NCBI GenBank assembly: GCA_034620365.1
Contig: JAQGEQ010000079.1
Coordinates: 620,001-684,000 of the forward strand
Direction of reading: 5' to 3'
From: Pegea sp. RAD2-039
Lineage: Eukaryota > Chordata > Thaliacea > Salpida > Salpidae
DNA length: 64,000 nucleotides
In this document: positions 1 through 14,555 of the stretch, one piece after another
Layout: each line of letters begins with the position of its first letter
Numbering within the stretch: position 1 is the stretch's first letter
Notes under the pieces: generated by a model
The model's input: the letters and a program-made list of their open reading frames with translations, nothing else
Database searches by the model: none
Told to the model about the DNA's origin: nothing
Made by a program: the position numbers and the translations under genes

Positions 1-3000
1 ATATTGTTGTGAGTTTGCTATAAGAGCTGTATAATTTCAGCTGTACATCGAATAAGATAAACAGATAAATAATAAATATTCCTATTATCGAATCTCAAGG
101 TTTCAAACAAAAGTATTGATAATATATTTAAAATATTTGACATATTTAAGTACTTATCATGATTTCTGAAACCATACTGAAATACTTGTTTGGGATCTTT
201 TAGTTAAATTTAAATTAAAGTTGTTTATATTTTATTTGTAATAAATTGTTGAACATTTTCGAAGATAACTGCGTCAAAATATTGTTTAACATCAATTAAA
301 CTTACTCTTTTATTCGAGAAGACTTAGAAGATAAACTTTCTTTGTATAGTTGAACAATAACATCTTCTAAACTTTTTTCATCATAACTTTGTTTCTTGAA
401 CATATTTTTTTTTAATTTAACCAATTGAAGAATACATTAACTTTCCAACATTTTATCAAAAATATGAAAACAGTTAGTTGCTAGTAATAACCATTGATTT
501 AGTAAAACTATGCTTAACAACAATAATGAACAATGTTAATACTTTGGTTATTTTTCTTGCCTAAACTAAAAAATAATTAACAACAATTATAATTTGTTTA
601 TTATTTATTTCAATAAATGCAAAGGAGGGTACCTGAAAAGAGCATCTCTCACTAACACACATTCTCACAATTAACATCTATTTAGTCAAAAATATAGAAA
701 GTAAAAGATGTAACACATGACATTTCAGTAGTCCTCAAAGCATATAACAGTGAACAATTACATAGAATGTTAATAATTTAAAAAAAGGAAAAGTCACAGA
801 AATGAAAATGTTGGCAATATCATAATGGTTCAACTTCTTTTTGAACAATAATGTGTGAAAAGATAATTTATTCTTAATAGAAATAAAAGAAAAGCATATC
901 ATAAAGTTTGTTGTCAAAAACCATATTCATATAATAATAATGCATAGTTCCTATAGTAGTTATATAAATTAGTTAGATATATAAGTAAAACTTAATATAT
1001 TTGTTTAATTTGATTTTATAGCTTTTAAAACTAAGTTGTAAACTTTGATAAGAATAGAAATATGTGTAAATTGTAATAAACTATAAGTAAGTTGATTTTT
1101 TAAAATTATAAATTACCTAAGAATTGTACGAATAATGAGCTGTTATAGAAACTAAGATAATCATTGCCTTTGCTTATTTAATTCAGTTAACGTTTATTTA
1201 ACGTTTAAATTTTCTTTTAATTCCAACTTTAGTTGCTAAGCAACAAATTAATGAATCATATTCATGAATTAAAAATCTGTCATAGAATATTTTGACATAA
1301 CTGAGTAATATTTTTGCTTTAAATATCGTTTAATTATTGAAGCAATGAATTTTCAAGCAAATAGAAAAAGTAAAATAAAAATTAACAAAATAAATTATTA
1401 ATTTTAAGCATTTAATTGCTCGTAAGTATTCTCAGCATTTACAAAATAACTCTATTTAATAATAAAAAAGGTCTAAGATCTATAACAATTTAAATTTTTC
1501 AAATTCTACCACGAAGTAACGTTTTATTTTATATATAAACAATTATTAAGGAAGCAGACGCGTTTCTAAGGAAACATCTTAAAATCAAAATACGAATTTC
1601 GAATAAATATGCTACGGAGACTACCACCTAGCGATGAATTTCATTTACATCTTTTTAAATTTTGCAACAACATCAACCGTTTATAAACAACAAATAATTT
1701 ATCTAAACTTATTTTTTCGAATTTTTTCCTTTACTTAATTATAACATCTCATCAGAAGTTGCTAATTGATATAGACCCGAGTAACATAAAATGTAGCTAT
1801 AATCTAGCTATTTTCTATTCTAATAAACTAAACTAAATAAATACATTAGTACTAATTAGACTAAACAATTTATAAATCATTTAGTGGTAATTGAAAAATA
1901 AAATTAATCATTATTTACAAAAACGTTTTTTATTAAATGATATTTATTTATGCCACAATTTCTTTAAAATAAACTTTTTGTCCTTGTTTTAAAAATCTGA
2001 TAAAGTTCTCACTTGTCTGATCCATAAACTACTTTCAAACTTAATCATGTATGTCGACTAATTATTAACTATGTAGCACAAAATAAATTCTGAGTAAGCA
2101 CTCATGGAACCGAGCAAAACTTGGTTCAGCGCAAGGCCATTTAAAACATATTTGCTTAATCATTTCGAAGCAAGATATTCCTGTCATAATGTACCAGATA
2201 TTTAAGTATTAAAAATCGTTGTGGGAAGAATATTTATTCAGTTTAACTCCAAATAAAAGATAATCTTAATTTTTCATCACACTGAAAAATCTACACAAGA
2301 CTAAACGAATAAGTTTGCAAATAGTTTGTTGGCATTTTTATTTCTACAAGGTCATTTGTTGACATTTTTTTGAACTTTTATTTGATTAAATTTAATTAGC
2401 TTCTGTTTGGCAACGTGTTTGTAAACTTTCTTTGTAAAAGAGAAGTTAGTTTAAATTCTGGATGGAGAACAAAAATCAGCAGAATCACCCAGCTTAAACA
2501 ATAACTTTGAATTGTAGAGCCTTTTGACAAATAAGACTCAACTTATCTTACAGAAAAATGTTGTGTCCATTGACCGAGGCAACCTAACAGTAGTCTATAG
2601 CACCGCATCTTTTTAGTGCTGTTTTGTAAACCCAACAATTTAATTGACTTAAAAACAAATTGTTTCATACTCTAAATTTATATTTGTTCGTTTTGTGTTA
2701 TTTAAAACGATGTATTTAAAAAATAATATTTGTTAGAAATCATTTTTTTCTAAATCTTGTTATAGTTGTCCAAAACTACATTTCATTGAAACCTAAAATC
2801 ATAGTTTTGATGCTTTGAAATATTTATAAATATCGTGATTAATTTTGTTAAAAAATTGACTAAAGCAGCTACTTAGTGATGACTATTTTACAATTCATAT
2901 TTTAATAATCATTTATTTATTAGTATTATTTAAAAAACATTTTGGAAGCCTTGTATCAATGTTTTAATGTTTGTAACGGTTGCTTAGATTAGTTGCTGTT

Positions 3001-4096
3001 TAGCAATTTGAGTGCTTGATTTAAAATTAAAGTTCAACTTGTGGAATGATTGAAAATCTAAATTAAACACAATTACTGCACATATTTTTGTGGCTCCAAC
3101 AATTTTTTTTTAGTATTCAATCAATTATTTTATAGGTTAAACAATTTATAGAAAGCAAAATTAAATTAAGCTGTTTTTTCTATGATTTATCTATCTAGAA
3201 TCTGTTTAAGTCTGTAATATTTTCAATACTTTATATTAATGTTCAACAATTACTTCGAAGTATCTACTTTCTTGTTTTAGTTGCGTCAAATCCTTACATG
3301 GAATATAAACTAAGCGAATTTTTGTTAATTTTTAAAACTTTTAATATAAAAGTAAAGTTTTTAAAACTCTGTTTGTGATTTATCTGGTGGTAGCATTTTT
3401 GTTGATTATTATCTAACTTATTTTTTTAGATATGTTGTTTGTAAAGCAATTGAATTTTGGTTTTATTCTTTAAAAAATGTTGCTAAACTTATTAACTTGA
3501 ACTTGTAAAAGTGCTAAGATAATTTCTGAATTTAATTTTTCTGTAAAGTATTTTGAAAATACATTTTTTGAACTTATATTTTGAAATCAATATTTAAAGC
3601 ATTTTGTTTAGTTTTATTATTAGTTTACTTATTAAAATTGTTCTGACTATTTCATATAATGTTTGTAAACAATTTTAAGATAAACTATTTTTAAACAATC
3701 CAATATCAAAGCTCTTTCATGGTTTTATATAAATTGTTATTTTTGTTTATTCATTAACTAATATTTTCTTAATTAAGCTAGAAAGTAGTCTTAGACTATA
3801 TGTCTTCTTTAATATAAATTTTTTTTCTGAAATTGGGCTTTAACTAAAAAACTTAAAAGTTAACTAATTTTTTTCTTTCAGCAATTTTTTTAGAAAAAAC
3901 TTTATTGAGTTTATCAAAAATTATACATTTTTGTAGAGATAGATGGTTAGTATAGTTTTGATTTATAGAATAATTATTATTTTTTAATCTATCCAGTATT
4001 GCATAATTTATATATTTTTTATAGATAACTTATTGTTAATTTTTTGTGTCTCTAATTTTAATAAACATATAAATAATTTTAAACTTTGTTTTGAAG
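1..4096. other. AT-rich non-coding sequence upstream of centrin
   Basis: No convincing coding region is visible on either strand; the short open frames lack conserved motifs and are of the size expected by chance in AT-rich DNA. It holds one dispersed repeat copy (601-670). The centrin initiation codon must lie here, because the first conserved centrin exon begins at codon 2. The best candidate is the ATG at 3943-3945, followed directly by a donor-like GTTAGT. Confidence 0.6.
601..670. repeat. Dispersed repeat A, copy 1
   Basis: About 67 bases match 56431-56497 with scattered substitutions. Both copies run from a TTATTTCAATAAA-type stretch through GGGTRCCTGAARAGAGCA to CACTAACACAYATTCTCACAA. 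The matching part is GC-richer than its surroundings and codes for nothing recognisable. It may be the end of a mobile element, but no terminal repeats or target duplications are seen. Confidence 0.6.
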
Positions 4097-5053
4097 GCTA
4101 GTAATTTCAGAAAATCAGCTAGTGCAACCAGTAAGAGAAAGACTGCTGTTAAACCTGAGCTAACAGATGAACAAAAACATGAAATCAGAGAAGCCTTTGA
4201 TTTATTTGATTCTGATGGCTCTGGAACCATTGACATTAAAGAATTAAAAGTAAGTGATATCTTTTAAGATATATCATAACTAGAAAACTTGTTTGTCTTT
4301 TGTGCTTCAAAGAAGTTGATGTCATTATTGATTGTAGTTTTGATTGTTTAAATATTTTATTGTAGCTATTATTGGCTTTCTATAATTTCATTTATAGTTT
4401 TATTAAATATCCATCATTTCTTAATACTTCTATTAAAATTTTCATTTTCACTCCAGAATTTTTAAGCTCTTTTTTTGTAATTAAACTATTATATAAAATT
4501 TTTGTTGTTAATAATTTTTATCTTAATAATTATAATTTTGATATTAAATAGGTCGCAATGCGAGCTCTGGGGTTTGAACCTAAAAAAGAAGAAATTAAAA
4601 AAATGATATCAGATATGAATAAAGATGGGAGTGGAACTATTGATTTTAATGATTTTCTTTTAATGATGACTCAGAAAATGGTGAGAATGTTGATCTGTTA
4701 AAAAGATTGTTGGTTTTGACAAATGTTTACATTTGAATTTCTTCATGATATTTATTTTTACATATTTTAGAGTGAGAAAGATTCGAAAGAGGAAATTCTA
4801 AAAGCATTTAGATTATTTGATGATGACGAAACTGGAAAAATCTCTTTCAAGAATTTGAAAAGAGTAGCCAAAGAATTGGGTGAAAATCTTACTGATGAGG
4901 AGCTACAGGTTTATTTAAAAACTTCTTTTTTCTTTCTAACAACTTTTTTTTTGCTAATTGAAGGAAATGATAGATGAGGCTGATAGAGATGGTGATGGAG
5001 AAATTAATGAAAATGAATTTCTTCGTATCATGAAGAAAACAAGTTTATATTGA
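4097..5053 (+). CDS. CETN2: Centrin-2-like EF-hand protein
   Basis: Centrin is a calcium-binding protein of centrioles and basal bodies; centrin-2 also works with XPC in nucleotide excision repair. Exons 4097-4249, 4552-4680, 4771-4908 and 4964-5053 are joined by clean GT..AG introns, all in phase 0. They give 169 residues after the initiator Met, against 172 for human centrin-2. The first exon starts ASNFRK, matching codons 2-7 of vertebrate centrin-2, so the ATG is in an upstream exon (candidate 3943-3945). There are four EF-hands. Loops 1 ([12 protein letters not shown]) and 4 ([12 protein letters not shown]) are canonical; loops 2 and 3 ([24 protein letters not shown]) are degenerate, as in other centrins. 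The C-terminus ends MKKTSLY, the centrin signature including the phosphorylatable Ser. Identification is firm; paralog choice between CETN1 and CETN2 is not possible. Confidence 0.95.
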
Positions 5054-8000
5054 CATTGGAATGCATTTGTTCTGCATTTTTGTTGTTTCATTTTTTATAT
5101 AATAAATCCAAACAAAGAAAAAATGAATTAAACCTATTTTTCATACACTTTGAAACTCATATTTCATTCCTAAATTATTTTTATCATAAAAACTATTTTA
5201 TTATTAAGTTCAATTGATATATAAGATTTTAAATTTCTAATTTGAAGTTTCTGGAAGCTTGAATCTGGTTAAATAACGCGACTTATAATTACAACTCCAC
5301 AGTTATCATACGTGTAATAGTTTTTGATAGAAACTTGTGTTTGTGTAGAATTTTCATATTATTAAAATTGTTAATTATCATCATTTGAATTTTATTGCTT
5401 CTCATTTTAATTTTTGATAAAATGAAACCTTTTTGATACTTTCAAACTTCTTATCAAAACTCATCTATCTCACTAAATATCTAATATTTTACAGAAAAAG
5501 TAATTATTAATTTGAACTTTTATTAGCGTTTATCATCAGCTAAAACTTTTTCAGATGAATTTACAGAAGTTTAGACATTTACAAATTACTTTTATCTAAA
5601 TTACAAATCAGAAAATAATTTGTACATTAAGTAAACAATTTAAATTATTTAAATCATCTCAATTTTCTCACAAACCTTATATTTACTGAAAACTGTCAAC
5701 CATTTACTTCAACGATACCAATTTCAGGATGATTTTCAAAGAGTTTTGTAAAACTGTTTCAAATTACAACTTAGGAGGTTTTCTTTAGTATTTTGTGATA
5801 ATTGATATTTTTTTGCACTTTATCAACAGAATTTTGTATAATGAAATAATTTTGCTTCTTGTTTGATTATTAAATCTTTAACCCAAAATCATATCAATTA
5901 AAAACCTAGCATCATCGAATTAATTTTCAAAGCTTCATTATTTTACTGATTCAGTTCAAATTATTTTTCAAATATGTTTTATTTATAAACTTTATATAGT
6001 CAAAATAAACATAAACATGATATTTTTCTATAGAAACATTTATTTGAGACTTTATTAGTTTATTGATTAAATAGAGTTTGTTAATTTTTTGCAGAATGTT
6101 AAGAGGGTATGAAGAATTTTTGTAATAAGAACAATTAATTACTAAAAAATTCAAAAGTTAATAACATTTCATAAAAAGTTATATTTAGCTTTTTAATAAT
6201 TTCAATAAGTTATTTTTGAAAATCATTACTTTTAATTAGCATGCTTTAGTTATAACATTGATTTAAACTTCCATATTACTGATTGAAACTAAGCTGCTTA
6301 TATAATTGAAATTTACTTGTCAAATTGTTATCCAAAAAGTAATTAATTTTTAAAAAACTTTTAGTGACATTATCTAAAAATAGATCTTTCTGTCAAAGTA
6401 GAAACACAGTAATGTTTAAAAGCAGTTTTCAAGTTTCAAAAAATTAAATCAATTAAAGCAGATGTTAATAAAAAAATGAGTTGTTTTGTTGTTGATAGAA
6501 ATATAATCTTATTTAATGATTTTTGGATAAAATTCCGAAAAGAAGAAAATGATAAGAAATGGAAAATAAATATCGCACTAGGCGATCCATCAGAAAAATA
6601 TTGCTTTTTCAAATTAAAATCAGACTCACAAAATTGTTAGCTTAGCTATTAGCTTTGTTTACTTTATCTTTATTTATAGTTAGACATTAGAAGAAAAGCT
6701 TTTTTATGTAATAACTCAATCTTTGCTTTATTTGTTTATTATCGATCCTAATAAAACTTTCATTCTATATTATCTATTTTCGTTAGTTTAATAAGTTATG
6801 ATAAACGTGAAAGAAAAACATTAGCTTCTTCTGTTCTTTTTAGGTCACTTCTAAACAAAAAAGTTTTTAGGTTAATGCAGCAAAAACTTCATATATAAAG
6901 AGTCTAAGTATTAAAAGAAATATTTTCGTTCATGAGTTCTTTAAATTGAGATTAACTAGGGTAGCTTATTACTTATTAAAATAGAACTGATCTGTAACGA
7001 AGTTAAGATGGAATACAGTGCAAAAAAAATTCAAAGATAAATTTTGAAGGACTGTCAAGTTAATAAAAAATATTCTATAGTAATAAGCTTACACTGGAAA
7101 CAGATTTTTCTAACTAAACTAATTACTTGAATATTGAACAAAATATTTTTAGTAGCTCGATTGTAAGATTTTATTTGTTTCAAAGCTTTTTGAAGAGTTA
7201 GTTTAAAATTAGCTTTTAATCGATTTATATCAATCAATTTAAGCTTATGAAGTTTTAGTAATTAATAATTTACGATTACATTTTCTTATAATTAATAAAA
7301 TGTGTTTATAGTTGCAACTTAGATTACTGTAACCTCAAAGAGTTTTGTAAACTTAAAGAATGCTAAAACTCCTACTATTGTCATATTTTTTAGATAAAAT
7401 TTAATAAATACAAGCCTGTTGAGACGTGACATTTACTTTGTTGTTTTGATGCTAATCATCTGAAGATGAACAATAGCTTTTTACCTTAAAACTTAATTAT
7501 GTTGCAAAAATCAATTATTGAAAAATTAAAAGCAGAAACAAAACTTTCAAAACTCCTTATATCATCCTAAATTCAACTTTGTTGTCGAAGTAAAAAATTC
7601 TCATCAATTATTCACTTCTTATATAAATTGGGCAAATTAAATATTCTTATTTAATTCGGAAGCCACAGACCTGCTTGTGATTAATTTTAGATAGATTTGA
7701 TGTTTCACAATAAAAAAGAACTTTACCTTTTAAACTAATCATCCAAATTAGCATCTGTTCTTAACTACAGTTTGGTATTGATCTTATAATTTAAGCTTTT
7801 ATTTCATTATTTTTACAATCCATTTTTCTTTTCTATTCGATTTTATTCAAGCTTTATTTTTAATTAAAACTTAAAATTTTACGACTATCTTTTAATTATA
7901 GATATTATAACTTAAATTAAATACTATTATGTTGTATCCTATACTTGTTGTTTTCTATTTTTCATGAATTTAATTCTATGCTTAAAGCTAAAAGTCTTGT

Positions 8001-11000
8001 TTATTATAAAATGTAATTCAAACAAGCTAATAACAAAATTTAGACGTGTTGTTACTTATGCTTGATGATGTATTAATGTAAGCCATGCTACTAGCGAAGC
8101 AATTTTAATTTATTTATTTTAATTGAAAGTCGAACCCCAATAAAAAAATCAAACTTTGAATAAAAATTCAATTAGAATAAAGTAAAAAAGCATGTCTTTG
8201 ACTTGGCAAGTCACTCCTCTTAATAGAGCTTGTATTTTGACTACGTTTTTGACTACTGACGTAACTGAGGTTTTGACTTTTACACTAATAAGATACTGTC
8301 AACAGTAAAAGATCAAGCTGTCGCAATAAATACTCTGCTAGTTTTGTTTATACTTCATCTAGTTTTCAATTTCTTTAAAAATCATCGGTTTGATAAGACA
8401 ACAAAAGTAAAAAGATATTTTAAATGTTTAGATGAAGAATATCTCCTATCATATTGTTAATCAAAATATCAATTTAAAATTTGAGGTCTTTTTATGTAAA
8501 TATAGTTTAATATTTTGCCGAAAGCAGATTTTGAGGTTAAAAGCTTCGAAAAAGTCTGATATTTGTTAGGTGTTCATTATTATCTGTTAAAACCAAAGTA
8601 GTCAATATATTATTCATGATTCTCAACAAAATGTTGAAATTTGTTCAATTTATTACCTGAATGTAAATTATTAAGAAAGTTTAGTTTTCATTTTTTACCT
8701 AAAAACAGATAATTATATATTTTGTATTCAATTTAAATTTAGTTTTGTATAGAGCTTATGCGTAAATTCATAAAAAATACCTAACTTTTAAAGAATTACG
8801 TATGTATTAAAGGTTTCCAAAAGGTTTGTATGCTTATTAAAGTTTATTTCAAATAAATTCAAGCTGCTAAAATACCGACGCATATAAAAATTAAAAATAG
8901 ATACTTTGGGTCATACTTTTGCAAAAAAAGGTTGCCACTGGAAAACTAATTTTCAGGTCGAAGAATTTTTTTGACAAAAATTTCTTATTTTACTAAATGA
9001 AGGTTTTTTCAAGGTTTTACTTTTATCTCAGCTAACAGCTATAAAAAATATTCTGAATTTTTATCCTAGCAGTTTTATAAAAAGTCAGGTTATTCATTAA
9101 GTTTATTTTTACAAACTAGATGAGTAGGTAGAATTAAAGTTTAAATTTTATATCAAATTGTAAATAAAATGGAATGACGAGTATTAAATCTTACTATTCA
9201 GTTTTAAAAGCGTTTTTTTCATTAACGGATATAATGTTCTAGTGAAAGGGAAAAGGAAATTTATTGAGTATACTTTAAGTACATTAACCACAAACCATTT
9301 TAAAAACGTTTAATATGTTTGTATAGTGACAACTATTTAATGTCAAGTGCTGTAAATTCTTTATTAAAAATAATTTTTTCGAGATTATTAGATTCATATT
9401 ATTTTTAAAAAATATGACAACTTTAGATGACCTTTGATTTGATAAAATGCTTAGATTCTATATAAGGATTTAATAAAGTTAGTTTTTTTAGAAATAATAG
9501 AATTATATAAGCAATTATAGCTAAAATTGTTGATAATTTATCTTAACCAACGGTGATAAAGTTTTTATATGTTTTTGAAGTTGGAAAAACTGAAACTATA
9601 AAAATGGATGACAAAAATTGATCAAGTGAATATAAATTAAAAGTATTTTTTTAGTTAATTGAGATACTATTCTAAAACTTAAGTTTTGAAATCATGAGTT
9701 GCTTATTTTACTGCTTAATTTTTTCAAATTTGTGCTTTTCGAAAAAATATTTTACTGCAAGAGACGTAATGAAACCATAAATGTCTTTTCTAATTAAAAA
9801 TTCTGTTAGAACTTTGATACATTTTGTCAATAACTTATTTTTCATAATGTAACTTCCTGTCATAATAATAAAATAATTCAAACGTATCGAAGGTTTATAG
9901 AAATTATTAAATAACACATTTAAAATTAAAATTTTTCAAATGTTGTCTAATTAAGTACTTAAATCCAATATATTAAATTAACTTTAATTAGTTTCAGTTA
10001 TAATTTGTATAATCAGTCAAACAAATTACAGAAATTCTAAATCGAAAAAATTGTAGTAAATTGTTTTGTAATTCAAAAATTATATTTTTTCATGTTTCTT
10101 AAAAATGTCCTAAATATGTTCAGTTTGCGATGCTTAGATATGATATGCTAAATCTGTTCAAAGATAACATTGTAGCTTTATAAGTAAACAAGTTTTGTAA
10201 AAGTTTCCAAGTTTAAATGAAACGAAAAACTCGATACAAATATCGTGAGAAAAAGTTAACTTTTAAAACTCAATATTTTAGTACTTTTTAATTTTTCTAA
10301 CAAATGGAAGTTTTAGTAATTAAGGTCTTAATTGATTAATTCAATAAATGAATTTTACGCTTAGCGTGAGATATAATTAGAATTAAGTAGGAAATTATAG
10401 TTCCAGCTGAGATATGCTCTAATTTTGTTTGAAAAGAGTTTTTTTAGAGTACAGTAACTGAATTTGGTGCAACTTAGGTAATTAAGTTTAATAAAATTAT
10501 TTATAACTTAATAAATTACATAAAATTACATCGAAGTTTTTACAGTTTATGTTTGAGGTAAAGTTTTGTTATAAAATACTGATCAAACGTTTTGTAGGTC
10601 TAGTTAATTTGATGGCCGAATATAAATCAAAATTAATAAAAATATCTAAATAATATTTCCAAATAAGTTTTATTCACTAGTAACAAACAAATTATTTGAT
10701 TACTTGTAAAAGATGCATTTCTAATCAAGATACTAATAATAACGATTAGTTTGTGATTCGACATTCTTGTGGTATGATTTAATCCTTATTGGCAGCTGAT
10801 TTTTGACCTACATTTAATTCTGTTTGCCAGAGAATTATAAGGAGTTAAACAGAATACAGCTCTAAAGATTAGTAATTATTTAAGTTAAAGCTTTTTAGGT
10901 TGTCGTCGCCTAAAGTTGACGTTTTTATATTTTTGTTTTTTGAGTTTTTTTTAAATTATCAAAAAAGTTTATCTTAGTTTATAGTGTAAGATCATTTCTC

Positions 11001-13589
11001 CTCTAATTTACATCTCCTCTAATACTTTACTAAAATAAGAGTTTTCTTTGTTTACAAACAACTTAAATAAAGATTAATTTTTACATTTTGTTATAAAATG
11101 TTAAAAACTTAAACTCGTGCTTGTTATGATGAGTTTATGAGTAAAAATATCACCTGAGTAAAAATTTCTTTTTGACTGAAGTATTTTAAATAGATTTATT
11201 TCTGTTAAAATTTATTTGACGATAAAAAGATTTTAAGAGATAAGAAGACATTGGGTTAGTTTACATGAAAAACTTGTTTTAAATTGTTCTTATTAAAGTT
11301 TGTTTATTTAGTTTTTTTTCGAAATGCTTGAGAATGTTTTTAATTAAAGATGATTCTGAAAAAAGATTAAATTTTAGATAAAATTATGAGAAAAAAGTCA
11401 AAGAAACACTTTTCTTTCAGTTTTTTCTTGAAATTGTATTATGAACAGTTTAAAACAGTAAAGTAAGCTTAAAGTAAGAAAAATATGTTTATTAAAGCTT
11501 ATTTTAGTCTCAGTACAGTCAATAAAATAGATCGTTAAAATACTTTTAATTTATCAATCGAGTCAGTCTTGACAACCGGCATTTGACGGTATGCAGCAAG
11601 TCATTCAAGCTTATATCAAATAGATTGAAATAAAATCAGCTAAACAACCCAGCAAAAAGAATGTGGTAGTTTTTAAATTATAAAATATTAATGAGTTCAA
11701 TAATAAATATTCTGTAAACTCTTTAAAGGATAGCTGAATTATCAAAAAGTAGAAGATAACATTTTTGTTTCCAACAAATTTATTGATTTGTTGTTCAATA
11801 ATTCATAAACTAAATCTAAAACTTTTTAAATTTTGATGTAAACTAAAAGATTTGATAAATTAACTCTTAAATAAATAGTTTATATTCTTATCATTTATTA
11901 TAAAAGTATTTGTCTAAAAACTAATATATTTAGATTTGAAAAACAAATATTTTATCAAAATTTTCTTTTTGTGAGCATGTAAGATAGTATGTTCCTTTCT
12001 TTGAACTTTCTAATAGAGTTTCTTTCTATTTTGATCTAAAAGACATAAACAATATCTTTGCTGGTAGAATAGGGTAAAATTGTGGACATAAGTCAAAGCT
12101 AACTTTAGTTGTTTACAAAAACAATCTTAATTCTAGAATCATAAAAATATAATGTCTAAGCTCATTTTTAAGTTTTTAATCCAATTCTAAAAAAATCAGT
12201 GCCAATTAACTGACAATTGTTTCAAAGACAATTTTGAGTAAAATAATGGCTTGTTTTTATTCGTAACACTCAATTTTCATTTCTTTGGCTTCAATTTAAA
12301 TAAAATTTCTATTAATAAACATTTCATTTTTTCTAACTACTAAAATATAAAAAAATTATCTTGTTGTTAAACCTGTTTTATTCAATCTAATTGATTAACC
12401 AAATAAACAAGTTTTTACTTCTAATTTAATTAATAGGTGGATTAATAGCCAAGGTAGAAATATTTTTGCCCAAAGCGAAAAGGATAATTTATAGAAAAAT
12501 AAAAATAACTTTTTCTTATTAATTTAATTAACATTTATTTGTTTCTTTTCATAAATCAGTACAATTTAAATAATTTTGCTTTTATTTGAAATTTTATGTT
12601 TTTTGTAAACTTTTTATATGATTATTTAAGATGCTTTGATTATTTTAAGAGATATAGAAAAAGATTGTAGTTTTAAAACAATAAGTAAAATCTTATTTTG
12701 TTTTATTTTATACTAATCGTATTTTAATTAAATGGCTTTACTTTATTAATGAATAGTTATTAAAGTAAAAACTCTAAAAAGTATAACTTTTTTGTTTTTC
12801 ATTTTTCTCTAAAATTATTTTTTTCTACACGTAATGATTTATTCATTTTATGAGATTACTAATATCAAAATAAAACGAACAAATTGCAACAGTTTTATTG
12901 TTTAAGTTGTTTTATCTTTAGATATTTTCATGTTTTAATTTCTTAAAGATTATTTTGTTATTTCACAAACATTTCTAACTTTTAACAAATAAATTGAAAT
13001 AAAATTCTTGGTTCACATCGAAATTTCATTTTAATTAATAAGTTAACGATAAATTTTGTTATAAAAGACATTTTCTAAAATAAAAACTTTATGATTTTAT
13101 CAATAAAATTATTACCAGAAAAAGTGATTTTACCAAAACAGTTAGTTTTTACCAAAACAAGTTTTTAAATTTCATCATTTCAAAGTTTTATGACAATATC
13201 CTTTCCTTAAATTATTCTTGTGACTAAAATTTTTGTATTTCTTAAATTATTTATGTTAAAGATTTTATTTTTTTAACAAAACTGCATTACTGTGATCAAG
13301 ATTTTATAAAAAAAAACATTTCAATTTGAAAAGAAAAGTTATCGTTAGAAAGTAATTAGTTAGCTTAACTATTTGATTATTGAGTTTTAATTTCTTAAAA
13401 ACCTCAGACAGTAAATCAAAGTACAGAAAATAATACAAGCTTTTTATATTACTGATTAAACTCAATAAATAAATCTTACAAAATGAAATTATTTTTTAAG
13501 TATATAATGATATAACTCATTATTATTTTGTTAAACAAGATTAAAAGACTTATATCAATTTTCAGGTGAAATAAAAGACTGTTGTTTAA
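5054..13589. other. 8.5-kb AT-rich gene desert
   Basis: No open frame with protein-like composition or recognisable motif is seen on either strand. The sequence is rich in A/T runs and short imperfect repeats, and I see no tRNA-like cloverleaf or transposon ends. The last part probably holds a 5' UTR intron of the downstream receptor gene, since TTTTCAG occurs shortly before its ATG. Confidence 0.6.
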
Positions 13590-14555
13590 ATGCTTACAAT
13601 CAAAACAATGAATCAAACCGATGATGAGAACCATTATAAAAATGCAGATTATATAATTAACGTTTTCAATATGATTAGTGCAACATATATCCTTTTGGTG
13701 TTAATAATCTATCAGTTTAAGCATTATAGACCACGGCAAAATAAAGCGTTTCTTATTCTTAACATTTTGTGCAACCTAAACGCAATTGCTGCATTTCTTC
13801 ATTCATTAAAAGATACAATAATTTTGTACAAATCTGATTTATCAGCAACAATTTGTTCCAATTTAGTCAATTATGGTGGTGGCTTACCTTATAGCCTTGG
13901 AATTTGTTCAGCATTTGCTATAATATGGTGGAGACAACGAAAACTCTACTCTGACCCTAAAGTTTCATTGTATATGACAGATTTTTGTCGGCGGTTGAAT
14001 TTTTTTTTGATAATTGGTTTTACAAGTTTAGTTGTTGTTGTAGTTTTAGTTGTGTTGTTAAAAAGCTCATGGACTTATAAAAATGAAAGTTGTGAACAAC
14101 AATGGGATGATGCAGAGATTGTTGTTAGTATTTTATCTGTTTATTGTATTATGACTGTTATCTTTCAATCTGCTTTATTACTTTTTATTCGCTACCCAAT
14201 TCTTCCACTGATAAACTGTTGTGGAAAGAACTCTATTGTTGGTACTTGTCAAGATGCAACAAATAGCTTGCATAAAATGACAAAACGTTTGTTTATTTGC
14301 ACTATAGCTTGCTGTTTATCTTCTTTACAATTGAATATTATGTTAGTTCTGATAGTTAAAAAACAAGTTCACATTTATTGGCCAAGTATTGCTAGCCTTG
14401 ATTTAGTTTTTACAGCTGTTAGTGTTATTTGCACATTCTCTACGTGGAGAGAAAGACTTTTTCCGTTTTTATATACAAAGAAAAAACAAAACCTTGTTGC
14501 ATCACCGGTCATTTACTCAAGAGCAAAAATTTTACCGGTGAGCGTAAAAATTTAA
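13590..14555 (+). CDS. Orphan seven-transmembrane receptor-like protein
   Basis: An intronless frame of 321 residues with seven clear hydrophobic segments, at about residues 23-43, 54-75, 98-115, 137-157, 175-200, 235-257 and 266-286. An N-terminal NQTD could be glycosylated. Helix 3 is followed by WWRQRKLYSD, a basic first-turn motif. Cysteines before helix 3 (TICSN) and before helix 5 (ESCEQQ) could form the usual extracellular disulfide. DRY and NPxxY motifs of class A receptors are absent, so assignment to a known GPCR class is not possible. A second in-frame ATG lies at 13608. TTTTCAG just upstream suggests a spliced 5' UTR. Its ligand and G protein are unknown. It could instead be a non-GPCR membrane protein with seven helices. 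Confidence 0.75.
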   Translation: MLTIKTMNQTDDENHYKNADYIINVFNMISATYILLVLIIYQFKHYRPRQNKAFLILNILCNLNAIAAFLHSLKDTIILYKSDLSATICSNLVNYGGGLPYSLGICSAFAIIWWRQRKLYSDPKVSLYMTDFCRRLNFFLIIGFTSLVVVVVLVVLLKSSWTYKNESCEQQWDDAEIVVSILSVYCIMTVIFQSALLLFIRYPILPLINCCGKNSIVGTCQDATNSLHKMTKRLFICTIACCLSSLQLNIMLVLIVKKQVHIYWPSIASLDLVFTAVSVICTFSTWRERLFPFLYTKKKQNLVASPVIYSRAKILPVSVKI

